A stretch of 64,000 nucleotides of DNA. It comes from Burkholderia oklahomensis C6786 (GTDB taxonomy: Bacteria > Pseudomonadota > Gammaproteobacteria > Burkholderiales > Burkholderiaceae). How positions within the stretch are numbered: the first letter of the stretch is position 1; the number at the start of each line of letters is the position of its first letter. A model generated the notes under the pieces. The model searched no databases and was not told where the DNA came from. It saw nothing but the letters and a program-made list of their open reading frames with translations. This document shows positions 54,141 through 62,685 of this stretch, piece by piece. A program made the translations under genes and the position numbers. Location: the NCBI RefSeq assembly GCF_000959365.1, contig NZ_CP009556.1, forward strand, positions 1,984,001-2,048,000, given 5' to 3'.

Positions 54141-55054
54141 CCGATCGAGCGCTGACCATGTCGGAGCCCATGCGTTCATTCATCCCGGCCGCGCGGACGG
54201 CGTCGGGCATCTCGTACTGCTCGTTCGGCGAACTGCTGCAGGGCGTGCTGCGCGAGGACGACGCCGATTTTCTCGTCACGCTGCCGATCCAGAAATACTC
54301 GGTGAGCACGTTCGTGCCGGACCACGGCAGCACCGAGATCGTCACGCATCCGAGCGGCAAGACGAAGGCCGCGGCGCTCGCGAAGGTGATTCTCGGCCGT
54401 TACGGGCACAACGTCGGCGGGACGTTCTACATCGACTGCGACATCCCGATCGGCAAGGGGCTCAGCAGCTCGTCCGCCGACTTGCTCGCGACCGCGCGCG
54501 CGATCGAGGTCTACATGGGCCGCGAGCTGCCGCTCGGCGAGCTGTGCCGCGACATGAGCGGCATCGAGCCGACCGACGGCGTGATGTTCGCGGAGTCGGT
54601 CGTCTATCTGCAGCGCAAGGGGATGCTGTGGTCGAGACTCGGGCGCCTGTCCGGCATCCAGATCCTGTCGCTCGACGAGGGCGGCACGATCGACACGCTC
54701 GAGTATCACCGCCGCGACCGCGCGCATCGGCACAACGTCGAGCATCGCAGCGAGTTCAACGAACTGCTCGATCGGATCGTCGCGGCGTTCGGCGCGCGCG
54801 ATCTCGACGAGATCGGCCGCGTGTCGACCCGCAGCGCGTACATCAACCAGAAGATCAATCCGAAGCGTCATCTGGCCGCGGTTCACGACGTGTGCAAGGC
54901 GACGCGGGGGATCGGACTCGTGACGGCGCACAGCGGCACGTGCATCGGCATCCTGTACGACACCGGCCGGCCGGGCCACCGCGACAACCTCGCGAAGGCG
55001 ATCGATGCGCTCTCGGGATACGGAAACGTAAAGGTCTATGACACGATCCAATAG
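54137..55054 (+). CDS. GHMP kinase, L-threonine kinase (PduX)-like
   Basis: Kinase of 305 residues closest in appearance to PduX, which phosphorylates L-threonine for cobalamin synthesis. It has SYCSFGELLQGVL near the N-terminus, the GHMP ATP motif PIGKGLSSSSADLLA (about 104-118), GIEPTDGVMF, and VTAHSGTCIGILYD at the end. All are shared with PduX. Cobalamin genes are absent here. Its place two genes before the cysteine-synthase-like enzyme suggests it makes O-phospho-threonine, -serine or -homoserine as a leaving-group-activated substrate. It overlaps the ArgH-like gene. Confidence 0.85.
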   Translation: MTDRALTMSEPMRSFIPAARTASGISYCSFGELLQGVLREDDADFLVTLPIQKYSVSTFVPDHGSTEIVTHPSGKTKAAALAKVILGRYGHNVGGTFYIDCDIPIGKGLSSSSADLLATARAIEVYMGRELPLGELCRDMSGIEPTDGVMFAESVVYLQRKGMLWSRLGRLSGIQILSLDEGGTIDTLEYHRRDRAHRHNVEHRSEFNELLDRIVAAFGARDLDEIGRVSTRSAYINQKINPKRHLAAVHDVCKATRGIGLVTAHSGTCIGILYDTGRPGHRDNLAKAIDALSGYGNVKVYDTIQ

Positions 55055-55107
55055 CCGCCGCGCACACGCGGCCGAACCGCTCTCGCTTCGCTTCGGCAAG
55101 GACGACC

Positions 55108-56340
55108 ATGCCATTTTCTGAATCCGTCGCCGAAGCGCCGAGCGCGGTTGCGGCCGGGTACGCGCTCAGCGCGCGAAACGAGCGCATCTATCTCGCGTAC
55201 CGGGTGCTGACGCTCGCGATCATCGATCGCGCGATCTTCGTGATCTTCCTGATGCACAAGGGGTTCGACGCGTATCAGATCGGCATCCTGCAGGGCGTGT
55301 TCTTTCTCGCGAACATCGTGACCGAAGTGCCCGCCGGCATGTTCGGCGATGCGTTCGGCCGCAAGCGCTCGGTGCTGCTCGGGCTCGTCGCGTACTGCGC
55401 GTACGCGCTCGGCGTCATCGTCAGCGACGGCTTCGTGCCGTTCGTCTGCCTGTATGCGCTCCTCGGCGTCGCGCTCGCGCTCGTGTACGGCTCGGACACC
55501 GCGCTCCTCTACGACAGCCTCGTCGTCGACGGCCGCGTCTCGCATTTCAACCGGGTGCAGCTGCGCGCGAACGCGCTCGGCTTGATCTCCGGCGCGTTCG
55601 CCGTGCTCGCGGGCGGCTTGCTGCAGAAGGTGTCGTGGAACGCGGTCTATGCCGCGTATTTCGCGATCTATGCGGCGGCGCTCGCCGCGTGGTGCTTCGC
55701 GATCGAGCCGCCCGAGGCCCCGACGGAAAAAAGCACGGGGCGCAAGGACGTGACGAAGGAGCTGTTCGCGTTCATTCGCGGACACTGGAGAAGCGTCGCG
55801 CTGCCGATCCTCGGCTTCACCGTGTTCGCGGCCTGCACGACGCCGTTCTTCACGTTCAGTCAGGCGCTCTTCAAGGAGAACGGATTCAGCGTCGAGCACA
55901 TCTCGTGGTTCTTCTTCGCCGCGCAGATGCTGATCGGCGTCGTGTATCTCGTGATGCAGCGAACCATGTCGTTCCTCGGCTTCTATCCGGTCGTGCTCGC
56001 GAGCACGCTGCTGACCGCGGTCGTGCTCGCATCGATGTTCTTCAACGTCGCGGCCGTCGACTTCACCGGATTCTTCCTCGTCATGATCATCAATCCGATC
56101 GTCACGGTCGTCGCCAACGAGTACTTCAACAAGCGTCTGCCGAGCCGGATCCGCGCATCGTTCCTGTCGCTGATCGGGCTGTGCATGTCGCTCACGATCG
56201 CCGTGATGTATTTCCTTTACAGCTATCTCGCGCAGTACCTGGCGATCTACAAGGTGATGGCGGCGACGTCGCTGATCGCCGCGTGCGCGTGCGCGATCTT
56301 CATCGTCGCGCGCTGCGTCGACTCGAAGGAGGAAGCATGA
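55108..56340 (+). CDS. MFS transporter
   Basis: Membrane transporter of 410 residues with twelve predicted helices. The loop after helix 2 reads GMFGDAFGRKRSVLLG, a good match to the MFS G-x-x-x-D-R-x-G-R signature. Helices are clear throughout, for example FFLVMIINPIVTVVANEYF. ATG at 55108 has AAGGA upstream. It lies in the middle of the biosynthetic operon, so product export or self-resistance is the likely role. The stop overlaps the start of the next gene, which has a strong GGAGG site inside the MFS end. Confidence 0.9.
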   Translation: MPFSESVAEAPSAVAAGYALSARNERIYLAYRVLTLAIIDRAIFVIFLMHKGFDAYQIGILQGVFFLANIVTEVPAGMFGDAFGRKRSVLLGLVAYCAYALGVIVSDGFVPFVCLYALLGVALALVYGSDTALLYDSLVVDGRVSHFNRVQLRANALGLISGAFAVLAGGLLQKVSWNAVYAAYFAIYAAALAAWCFAIEPPEAPTEKSTGRKDVTKELFAFIRGHWRSVALPILGFTVFAACTTPFFTFSQALFKENGFSVEHISWFFFAAQMLIGVVYLVMQRTMSFLGFYPVVLASTLLTAVVLASMFFNVAAVDFTGFFLVMIINPIVTVVANEYFNKRLPSRIRASFLSLIGLCMSLTIAVMYFLYSYLAQYLAIYKVMAATSLIAACACAIFIVARCVDSKEEA

Positions 56341-56978
56341 TGCTGCGCCGCCTGCTGTATCGCGAAACGCCGTTCGAGCCGCTGACCGACGCCGAGCTGC
56401 GGCGCCTCGATGCGGCGTTCGGCGAGATGGTCGCGGGCAATCCGCTCATCTACTACTGGGTCCACCGGATCGACGGCGGGCGCTGGCTGATCACGGACTT
56501 CTTCCATCCGTCGATGCTGCGCTATCGCGGGCTCGAGTTCGTGCTCGTCGAGCGCGGCACGGTCTCGTATTACCGGCTGCCGGGCGCGAAGGTCGGCGGC
56601 ACCGGCCACGTCGCCGCCGGGGACTACCGCGTGAGCATCACGTCTCCCGCCGGCGCGGCGTTCCTGACCGAGATCCGCAAGAACGCGCTCGGCCGGCTCG
56701 AGCTGCTCGGCGTCTCGGCGGTGCCGGCAGGCGGCGCGTCGCCGTCGCACGTCGAGCTGCCGCGCCATCCGCTCGAGCCGAGCAAGTTCGCGGACGAGAT
56801 GAAGGCGGCGATCGCGGGCGGCGTCGAGTGGGTCTACCGGCGCTACCGCAGCGCCGACGATCGCGCGAAGGCCGCGCTCGCGGACGAGTTGCGCGACGCC
56901 CGCTGGCCGCGCGCGGTGCGCGGCGCGAGCCCCGAGACGGATACCTATTTGTGGATGCTCGAACAATCGATCGCATGA
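56337..56978 (+). CDS. Unknown protein of the biosynthetic cluster
   Basis: Protein of 213 residues that I do not recognise. It starts MMLRRLLYRETPFEPL and has a mixed alpha-beta pattern; LIYYWVHRIDGGRWLITDFFHPS and LEFVLVERGTVSYYRLPG look like a beta-rich core, perhaps a cupin or lipocalin-like barrel. The C-terminal third is helical and charged. No signal peptide or membrane helix. It has one of the strongest ribosome sites in the operon (AAGGAGGAAGC) and overlaps genes on both sides, so it is a true part of the pathway. Function: none proposed. Confidence 0.8.
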   Translation: MMLRRLLYRETPFEPLTDAELRRLDAAFGEMVAGNPLIYYWVHRIDGGRWLITDFFHPSMLRYRGLEFVLVERGTVSYYRLPGAKVGGTGHVAAGDYRVSITSPAGAAFLTEIRKNALGRLELLGVSAVPAGGASPSHVELPRHPLEPSKFADEMKAAIAGGVEWVYRRYRSADDRAKAALADELRDARWPRAVRGASPETDTYLWMLEQSIA

Positions 56979-58108
56979 ACGACATCATGACCCAGACACT
57001 CGACAGACCCGCCATCCACGTGTACGACAGCGTATCCGGCTCGCTCGATCATCCCGACCTGATCCGGCTCGCGCCGGGGCTCGTCGCGGCCGCGTTCCGG
57101 CTGATGAAGCTCGTGCCCGCCAAGTACATCATCGAGAACGCGATCGCGAGCGGGCAGCTGAATCCCGGGATGCCGGTGCTCGAGACGTCGAGCGGCACGT
57201 TCGCGATGGGCATCGGGATCGTCTGCGCGGAAAAGCGCATCCCGTTTCACATCGTCAGCGACGCGGCGATCGACGAACGGCTGCAGGCGCGCCTGCGGCA
57301 GCTCGGCGGGCGCGTGCAGATCGTCGGGGCGAGCGCGGCCGGCTCGAACGTCCAGGTGCTGCGGCTCGAAGCGCTGCAGGAGCAGCTGCGCGACAACCCC
57401 GGCGGCTTCTGGCCGCGGCAGTATGACAACCCGGACAACCAGCGCGCGTATCGCGCGTTCGCCGCGCAGCTCGTCCGCACGTTCGGCACGAATCTCGCGA
57501 TCGTCGGCACGGTCGGCTCCGGCGCGTCGACGTGCGGCACGATCCGGGCGCTGCGCGAGGTCGATCCGTCGATTCCGCTCGTCGGCGTCGATACGTTCGG
57601 CAGCGTGCTGTTCGGCCTGCCGGTCGGTCCGCGCGCGCTGCGCGGCCTCGGCAATTCGATCTATCCGAACAACCTCGACCACACGTGCTTCGACCAGGTG
57701 CACTGGGTGTCGCCCGCCGAGGCCTTCGCGAGCACGCGCCGGCTGCACCGCCAGCACGGGCTGTATTGCGGGCCGACGTCCGGCGCGGCGTTCATGGTCG
57801 CCGAATGGCTGCGCGCGCAGCGCGACGACGGCAGGACGATCGTGTTCATCGCGCCCGACGAGGGCCATCGCTACATCGACACCGTCTACGACGACGCATG
57901 GCTGCGCGAGCAAGGGCATGCCGTCGCCAGCGCCGACGCCGCGCCGGCCGCCGAGCCCGTGCGGGCGGTGAGCCCGAACGCCGCGTCCGGCCCATGGGCG
58001 TACGTCGAGTGGGGACGCCGCACGTTCGAGCAGGCGACCGGCCGCTCGCGTCCGGCGGGCAGCGTGCTCGAGCAGATCCGCGATGTCCGGCCCGCGCCCG
58101 TCGCATGA
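56975..58108 (+). CDS. Cysteine synthase/SbnA-like PLP-dependent enzyme
   Basis: Fold-type II PLP enzyme of 377 residues. The PLP Lys is expected at K50 (KLVPAKYIIENA), the phosphate-binding loop is GTVGSGASTCG, and the substrate loop is LETSSGTFAMGIG, where the usual T-S-G-N-T is changed to T-S-S-G-T-F. The C-terminal ~60 residues are an extra, Ala-rich tail. Family members swap a leaving group on serine or homoserine derivatives (O-acetyl, O-phospho) for a nucleophile; SbnA makes a diaminopropionate precursor this way. The PduX-like kinase nearby could supply the phosphorylated substrate. Confidence 0.87.
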   Translation: MNDIMTQTLDRPAIHVYDSVSGSLDHPDLIRLAPGLVAAAFRLMKLVPAKYIIENAIASGQLNPGMPVLETSSGTFAMGIGIVCAEKRIPFHIVSDAAIDERLQARLRQLGGRVQIVGASAAGSNVQVLRLEALQEQLRDNPGGFWPRQYDNPDNQRAYRAFAAQLVRTFGTNLAIVGTVGSGASTCGTIRALREVDPSIPLVGVDTFGSVLFGLPVGPRALRGLGNSIYPNNLDHTCFDQVHWVSPAEAFASTRRLHRQHGLYCGPTSGAAFMVAEWLRAQRDDGRTIVFIAPDEGHRYIDTVYDDAWLREQGHAVASADAAPAAEPVRAVSPNAASGPWAYVEWGRRTFEQATGRSRPAGSVLEQIRDVRPAPVA

Positions 58109-60845
58109 CGCCGCGAGCGTCGCGTCGCGTTTCGATTTTCCTTTGGCGGCCACATTCATCGTGAAGACCTTCGTATTCATCGAAAGCAACACCACCGGCA
58201 CCGGCCGGCTCTGTCTGCAAAAGGCGCTGCTGCGCGGCTTCGACGTGCTGTTCGTCACGAGCCGCCCGCAGCTCTATCCGTTCCTGCAGGAAGAGATGGT
58301 CGTGCCGCTCGTCGCCGACACGTCCGATCCGCAGCGGATCGTCGACGCGCTCGCGCCGTATCCGGCGATCGCCGGGATTTTCTCGACGTCCGAGTACTAC
58401 ATCGAAACCGCCGCGGCCGTGGCCGCGCGCTTCGGCTTGCCCGCGGCGGACCCGGACGCGATCCGCACCTGCCGCGACAAGGGCCGGCTGCACCGCTGCC
58501 TGCGCGACGCGGGCGTCGGCGCGGCCGACACCGCGATCGTGTCCGACCGAACGCAACTGCGCGATCTGGCGCGCAGCCTCACGTATCCGCGCGTGCTGAA
58601 GCCGGCGTTCGGCTCCGGCAGCGTCGGCGTGCGGCTCGTGCAGACGGAAGCCGACATGCTCGCGCACGGCGGCCGGATTCTCGACGCGCGCAGCAACGAG
58701 CGCGGCATCGCGGTCGCGCCGCAGCTGCTCGTGCAATCGTTCGTCGAAGGCCCGGAATTTTCGGTCGAGGTCGTCGGGCTCGGCGCGGAGCACGGCTATG
58801 TGGTGCTCGGCGTGACCGGCAAGCATCTCGGGCCGCTGCCGTTCTTCGTCGAGCGCGGCCACGATTTTCCGGCGCCGATCTCCGCCGCGCAGCGCGATGC
58901 GATCGTCGCCGAGACGCTGCGCGCGCTCGACGCGACCGGCCACCGCTTCGGCCCCGCGCACGTCGAATGCCGCGTGAGCGGCGGCAAGGTCGTCGTGATC
59001 GAAATCAATCCGCGTCTCGCGGGCGGCATGATCCCGCAGGCGGTCGAATGTGCGACGGGCGTCGACGTCCTCGGCGCGATGATCGACCTGCACGCGGGCA
59101 CGCCGCCGGACCTGGGCCCGCGCCGCCGCGGCCACGCGGCGATCCGCTTCGTGCTGCCCGCGCGGCGCGGCGAGCTGAAGGCGCTGTCGTTCGAGCCGGA
59201 CGAGCGCTTTCCGTCGGTGCGCATGCGCTTCATGCCGCTGAAGCAGCCCGGCCAGCGCGTCGAGCCGGCCGGCGATTTCCGCGACCGTCTCGCGCTCGTC
59301 ATCGCGTCCGCGGCCGATCCGGACGCGCTCGCGCACGCGCTCGAAAGCGTCGACCGGCGCGTGACGGTCGTGCTCGGCGACGCCGACGCGGCCGGCGAGG
59401 GCGCGGGCACCGGCCGGCTGCGCCGAACGCTGCATCCGGAGGCGCTCGCGATCGTGCGCAGGCCGGCGCCGCGCGCCGAGCGGCTCGCCGAACTCGACGC
59501 GTTCGCGGCGATCGACGAGGCGCATCTGCTGATGCTCGTCGACGCGGGCATCTGCGATCGTGCGCGGGCGGCGACGGTGCTCGCGGAAATCGCGCGGCAG
59601 CGCGACGCCGAATTCGCCGCGATCGCCGACGCCGTCGCGCCGCGCGGCGCGTATGCGCTGTACGAGCAACTGATCATCGAGCGGGTTGGGATCGACGCGG
59701 GGGGCGCGGTGCATACCGCGCGGTCGCGCAACGACATCAACGCGTGCGTCGCGAAGCTGCGCGCGCGCGACTGGTTCGATACGTGCGGCGGCAAGCTGTG
59801 GCGCGTGCGGGCGGCGCTCGTCGACAAGGCGCAACACACGCTCGACTGGCCGCTGCCCACGTACAGCCAGTACCAGGCCGCGCAGCCCGGCAGCTTCGGT
59901 TATTACCTGTGGTCGGTCGAGACCGCGCTGCGGCGCGACCAGGCGGCGCTCGAACGGCTCGACGACGATCTCGCCGTCTGCCCGCTCGGCGCGGGCGCGG
60001 GCGCGGGCACAGATTTCCCGATCCGCCCGGACGTGAGCGCGGCGCTGCTCGGCTTCGCGCGCAGCTTCGACAGTGCGCTCGACGCGGTCGCGAGCCGCGA
60101 TCTCGTGCTGCATTTCCTGTCCTCGATCGCGATCGCGTCGACGACGCTGAGCCGGCTCGCGCACGACCTGCAGCTCTGGACGATGCGCGAGACCGACTTT
60201 CTCGCGCTGCCGGACGAGCTGAGCGGCGGCTCGTCGCTGATGCCGCAGAAGAAAAATCCGTACCTGCTGGAAATCGTCAAGGGCAAGCTCGCGCACGTCG
60301 CGGGCGCGCTGAACGCGGCGGTGTTCGCGGCGCAGCGCACGCCGTTCAGCAATTCGGTCGAGATCGGCACCGAAATGCTCGCGCCGTGCGCCGACGCCGT
60401 GCAGGCGTTCGGCGAAAGCTGCGATCTGCTGCGGCTGATGGTGAGCGGCGTGACGGGCGACCCGGCGAAGATGCGCGCGGCGGCCGACGCGGGACTCGTG
60501 ACCGCGACGCAGGTCGCCAACGCGCTGGTCCGGGAGACGGACATCAGCTTTCACGCCGCGCATCGCCAGATCGGCGCGCTGATCACGCAGGCGCTCGACG
60601 CGCACGAGGATCCGGCCGCGGCGCTCGGCGGGCTCGTGCGGGAGTCGCCCGCGTCGGTCGAGGAGGCGGCCGAGCGGCTCGCCCACGGCGGCGGGCCCGG
60701 CGCGGCGGGCGCCGGACTCGCGCGGTCGCGCACGCTGCTGCGGCAATCGGCGGACCGCCAGTGGCGGCGTCGCGCCGTATGGCACGCGGCGGATGCGCGA
60801 CGGCGCGCGCGCGTCGCCGGCCTGCTCGCGGCGTCGCCGGCCTGA
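58083..60845 (+). CDS. ATP-grasp ligase fused to argininosuccinate-lyase domain
   Basis: Bifunctional protein of 920 residues. Residues about 27-410 are an ATP-grasp carboxylate-amine ligase (KTFVFIESNTTGTG, VLKPAFGSGSVGV, VVVIEINPRLAGGM). Residues about 460-900 are an argininosuccinate-lyase/fumarase-type domain with HTARSRNDI and GGSSLMPQKKNP (Ser717/718). The usual T-H-L-Q is S595-Q-Y-Q598 here, so the conserved catalytic His is Gln596. Together the two halves could add aspartate to a carboxylate and release fumarate, yielding an amide, as PurC and PurB do in purine synthesis. It overlaps the PLP enzyme by 26 bases; GTG at 58161 is a possible shorter start. Confidence 0.9.
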   Translation: MSGPRPSHDAASVASRFDFPLAATFIVKTFVFIESNTTGTGRLCLQKALLRGFDVLFVTSRPQLYPFLQEEMVVPLVADTSDPQRIVDALAPYPAIAGIFSTSEYYIETAAAVAARFGLPAADPDAIRTCRDKGRLHRCLRDAGVGAADTAIVSDRTQLRDLARSLTYPRVLKPAFGSGSVGVRLVQTEADMLAHGGRILDARSNERGIAVAPQLLVQSFVEGPEFSVEVVGLGAEHGYVVLGVTGKHLGPLPFFVERGHDFPAPISAAQRDAIVAETLRALDATGHRFGPAHVECRVSGGKVVVIEINPRLAGGMIPQAVECATGVDVLGAMIDLHAGTPPDLGPRRRGHAAIRFVLPARRGELKALSFEPDERFPSVRMRFMPLKQPGQRVEPAGDFRDRLALVIASAADPDALAHALESVDRRVTVVLGDADAAGEGAGTGRLRRTLHPEALAIVRRPAPRAERLAELDAFAAIDEAHLLMLVDAGICDRARAATVLAEIARQRDAEFAAIADAVAPRGAYALYEQLIIERVGIDAGGAVHTARSRNDINACVAKLRARDWFDTCGGKLWRVRAALVDKAQHTLDWPLPTYSQYQAAQPGSFGYYLWSVETALRRDQAALERLDDDLAVCPLGAGAGAGTDFPIRPDVSAALLGFARSFDSALDAVASRDLVLHFLSSIAIASTTLSRLAHDLQLWTMRETDFLALPDELSGGSSLMPQKKNPYLLEIVKGKLAHVAGALNAAVFAAQRTPFSNSVEIGTEMLAPCADAVQAFGESCDLLRLMVSGVTGDPAKMRAAADAGLVTATQVANALVRETDISFHAAHRQIGALITQALDAHEDPAAALGGLVRESPASVEEAAERLAHGGGPGAAGAGLARSRTLLRQSADRQWRRRAVWHAADARRRARVAGLLAASPA

Positions 60846-60985
60846 CGCGACGGCACGACGGCGCGACGGCACGCGACGCGCGGCACGCACATGCAATGAC
60901 ACGCACGACGACGGCCGCGAAGGCGGCTGTCTCGACGACGAACCGGCGCAGCCAGGCCGGGCGACCCAACACATGGACCGAGGCG

Positions 60986-62059
60986 ATGATTGATTTCCTG
61001 AGCGACACGGTGACGCTGCCGACCGCCGAGATGCGGCACGCGATGTTCACGGCGAACGTGGGCGACGACTGTTACGGCGAGGATCCGACGGTCAACGAGC
61101 TGGAGTCGGTTGCGGCCGGCATGACCGGCAAGGAGGCGGCGGCGTTCGTCACGAGCGGCACGCTCGGCAACCTGACCGCGCTGCTCGCGCAATGCCCGCG
61201 CGGGCACGAAGTGATCCTCGGCGATCGCTCCGACCTGTACAACTACGAGGCGGGCGGGGTGTCGTTCGTCGGCGGCGCGGTGCTGCATCCCGTCGCGACC
61301 GCGGACGACGGCAGCCTGCCGCTCGAGCGGCTGCGCGCGGCGATCCGCGACAAGACCGACTACCAGTGCGCGCCCGCCGCGGTGATCGCGCTCGAGAATC
61401 CGCATTGCCTCGCCGGCGGCCGCGTGCTGTCGCTCGACTACCTGCGGCACGTGCGCGCGCTCGCCGACGAGCACGGGCTCGCCGTGCACATGGACGGCGC
61501 GCGCCTCTTCAACGCACAGGCGAGCCTCGGCGCGAGCGCGGCCGACATCGTCGCGCACGTCGATTCGGTCCAGTTCTGCCTGTCGAAGAGCCTCGCCGCG
61601 CCATACGGCTCGATGGTGTGCGGCAGCGCCGACCTGATCGATCGCGTGAAGCGCTACCGGAAGCTGCTCGGCGGCGGCACGCGGCAGGCCGGCATCATGG
61701 CGGCCGCCGGGCTCGTCGCGCTGCGCACGATGGTCGCGCGGCTGTCCGACGATCACCGCCGCGCGGCGCGCCTCGCCGCGGAGCTGTCGCGGATCCCGGG
61801 CATCGCGCTGCGCTCGGCGGCGGTCGAGACGAACATGGTGTTCTTCGACGTCGTCGAGCCGGGCAACGAAGCGTTTCTCGCCGCGCTGCGCGACGCGGGC
61901 ATCCGGATGGGCGTGCTCGGCGACGGCGTCATCCGGGCCGTCGTGCATTACATGATCGACGACGACGCGATCAGCCGCACCGTCGACGCGGCGCGGGCGA
62001 TTCTCCGTCCGTTCGCCCCGGCGTCCCAGCCGGCCGCCGTGCCGGAGGCGCAACGATGA
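60986..62059 (+). CDS. L-threonine aldolase-like PLP enzyme
   Basis: Fold-type I enzyme of 357 residues that splits or forms beta-hydroxy amino acids from glycine and an aldehyde. The core matches low-specificity threonine aldolases: IDFLSDTVTLPTAEM at the N-terminus, GDRSDLYNYEAGG, LHMDGARLFN-type motif (VHMDGARLFNA), and the PLP Lys in CLSKSLAAPYGS. I choose ATG 60986, with GAGG just upstream, over ATG 60896, which would add 30 Thr/Arg-rich residues. It follows the fusion gene by 140 bases and overlaps the next frame. Making a beta-hydroxy amino acid, or trimming threonine, is likely. Confidence 0.88.
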   Translation: MIDFLSDTVTLPTAEMRHAMFTANVGDDCYGEDPTVNELESVAAGMTGKEAAAFVTSGTLGNLTALLAQCPRGHEVILGDRSDLYNYEAGGVSFVGGAVLHPVATADDGSLPLERLRAAIRDKTDYQCAPAAVIALENPHCLAGGRVLSLDYLRHVRALADEHGLAVHMDGARLFNAQASLGASAADIVAHVDSVQFCLSKSLAAPYGSMVCGSADLIDRVKRYRKLLGGGTRQAGIMAAAGLVALRTMVARLSDDHRRAARLAAELSRIPGIALRSAAVETNMVFFDVVEPGNEAFLAALRDAGIRMGVLGDGVIRAVVHYMIDDDAISRTVDAARAILRPFAPASQPAAVPEAQR

Positions 62060-62112
62060 GCGCCGTCTCGCTGACCCACGCGCATCTCGATTTCGGCCAT
62101 GAAGGAACCCGC

Positions 62113-62685
62113 ATGAGCACTTTTCCCCTTTCCACGGCGCGCCTCGTGCTGCGGCCGTTCAAGCGCGGCGATCTGGCCGCGTTCACCGCGTACCGGAACC
62201 ATCCCGACGTCGCCCGCTACCAGAGCTGGTCGTCGTACACGGACGACGACGCGAACGCGTTCTTCGCCGAGCAGCAGGCGCTCATGTTCGATACCGACGA
62301 CACGTGGTTCCAGATCGCGGCCGAGCACAAGGCCGACGGCGCGCTGATCGGCGACGTCGCGGTGCATTTCTTCGACGAAGGACGCCAGGCCGAGCTGGGC
62401 GTGACGTTCGACGTCGCCGCGCAGCGGCGCGGCTTCGCGCTCGAGGCGGTGTCGCGGGTGATCGAGCTGCTGTTCGCCGATCTCGGCAAGCACCGGATCG
62501 TCGCGACGGTGGATGCGCTCAACGCGCGCGCGCAACGGCTGCTCGAGCGGCAGGGCTTCCGCCGCGAAGGGCATTATCGCGAGAACATCTTCTTCAAGGG
62601 AGCGTGGTCCGACGAGTATGGCTATGCGCTGCTGAACCGCGAATGGCGGGCCCTTCGGCAAGCTGCGGCGGGAGGCGCGCAATGA
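62113..62685 (+). CDS. GNAT family N-acetyltransferase (RimJ/RimL-like)
   Basis: Acyl-CoA-dependent acetyltransferase of 190 residues. It begins with the RimJ-type TARLVLRPFKRGDLAAF and has the acetyl-CoA loop QRRGFALEAVSRVIELLF followed by NARAQRLLERQGFRREG. AAGGA precedes ATG 62113; an in-frame ATG at 62056 overlaps the aldolase stop and would add 19 residues. The stop overlaps the acyl-AMP ligase start. Within the cluster it may acetylate an amine as self-protection or as a pathway step; no direct evidence for either. Confidence 0.87.
   Translation: MSTFPLSTARLVLRPFKRGDLAAFTAYRNHPDVARYQSWSSYTDDDANAFFAEQQALMFDTDDTWFQIAAEHKADGALIGDVAVHFFDEGRQAELGVTFDVAAQRRGFALEAVSRVIELLFADLGKHRIVATVDALNARAQRLLERQGFRREGHYRENIFFKGAWSDEYGYALLNREWRALRQAAAGGAQ

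Noticed and set aside
57846..60974. Long minus-strand open frame antisense to the ATP-grasp/lyase fusion
   Set aside because: Low-complexity Arg/Ala sequence without family features; shadow of the fusion gene.
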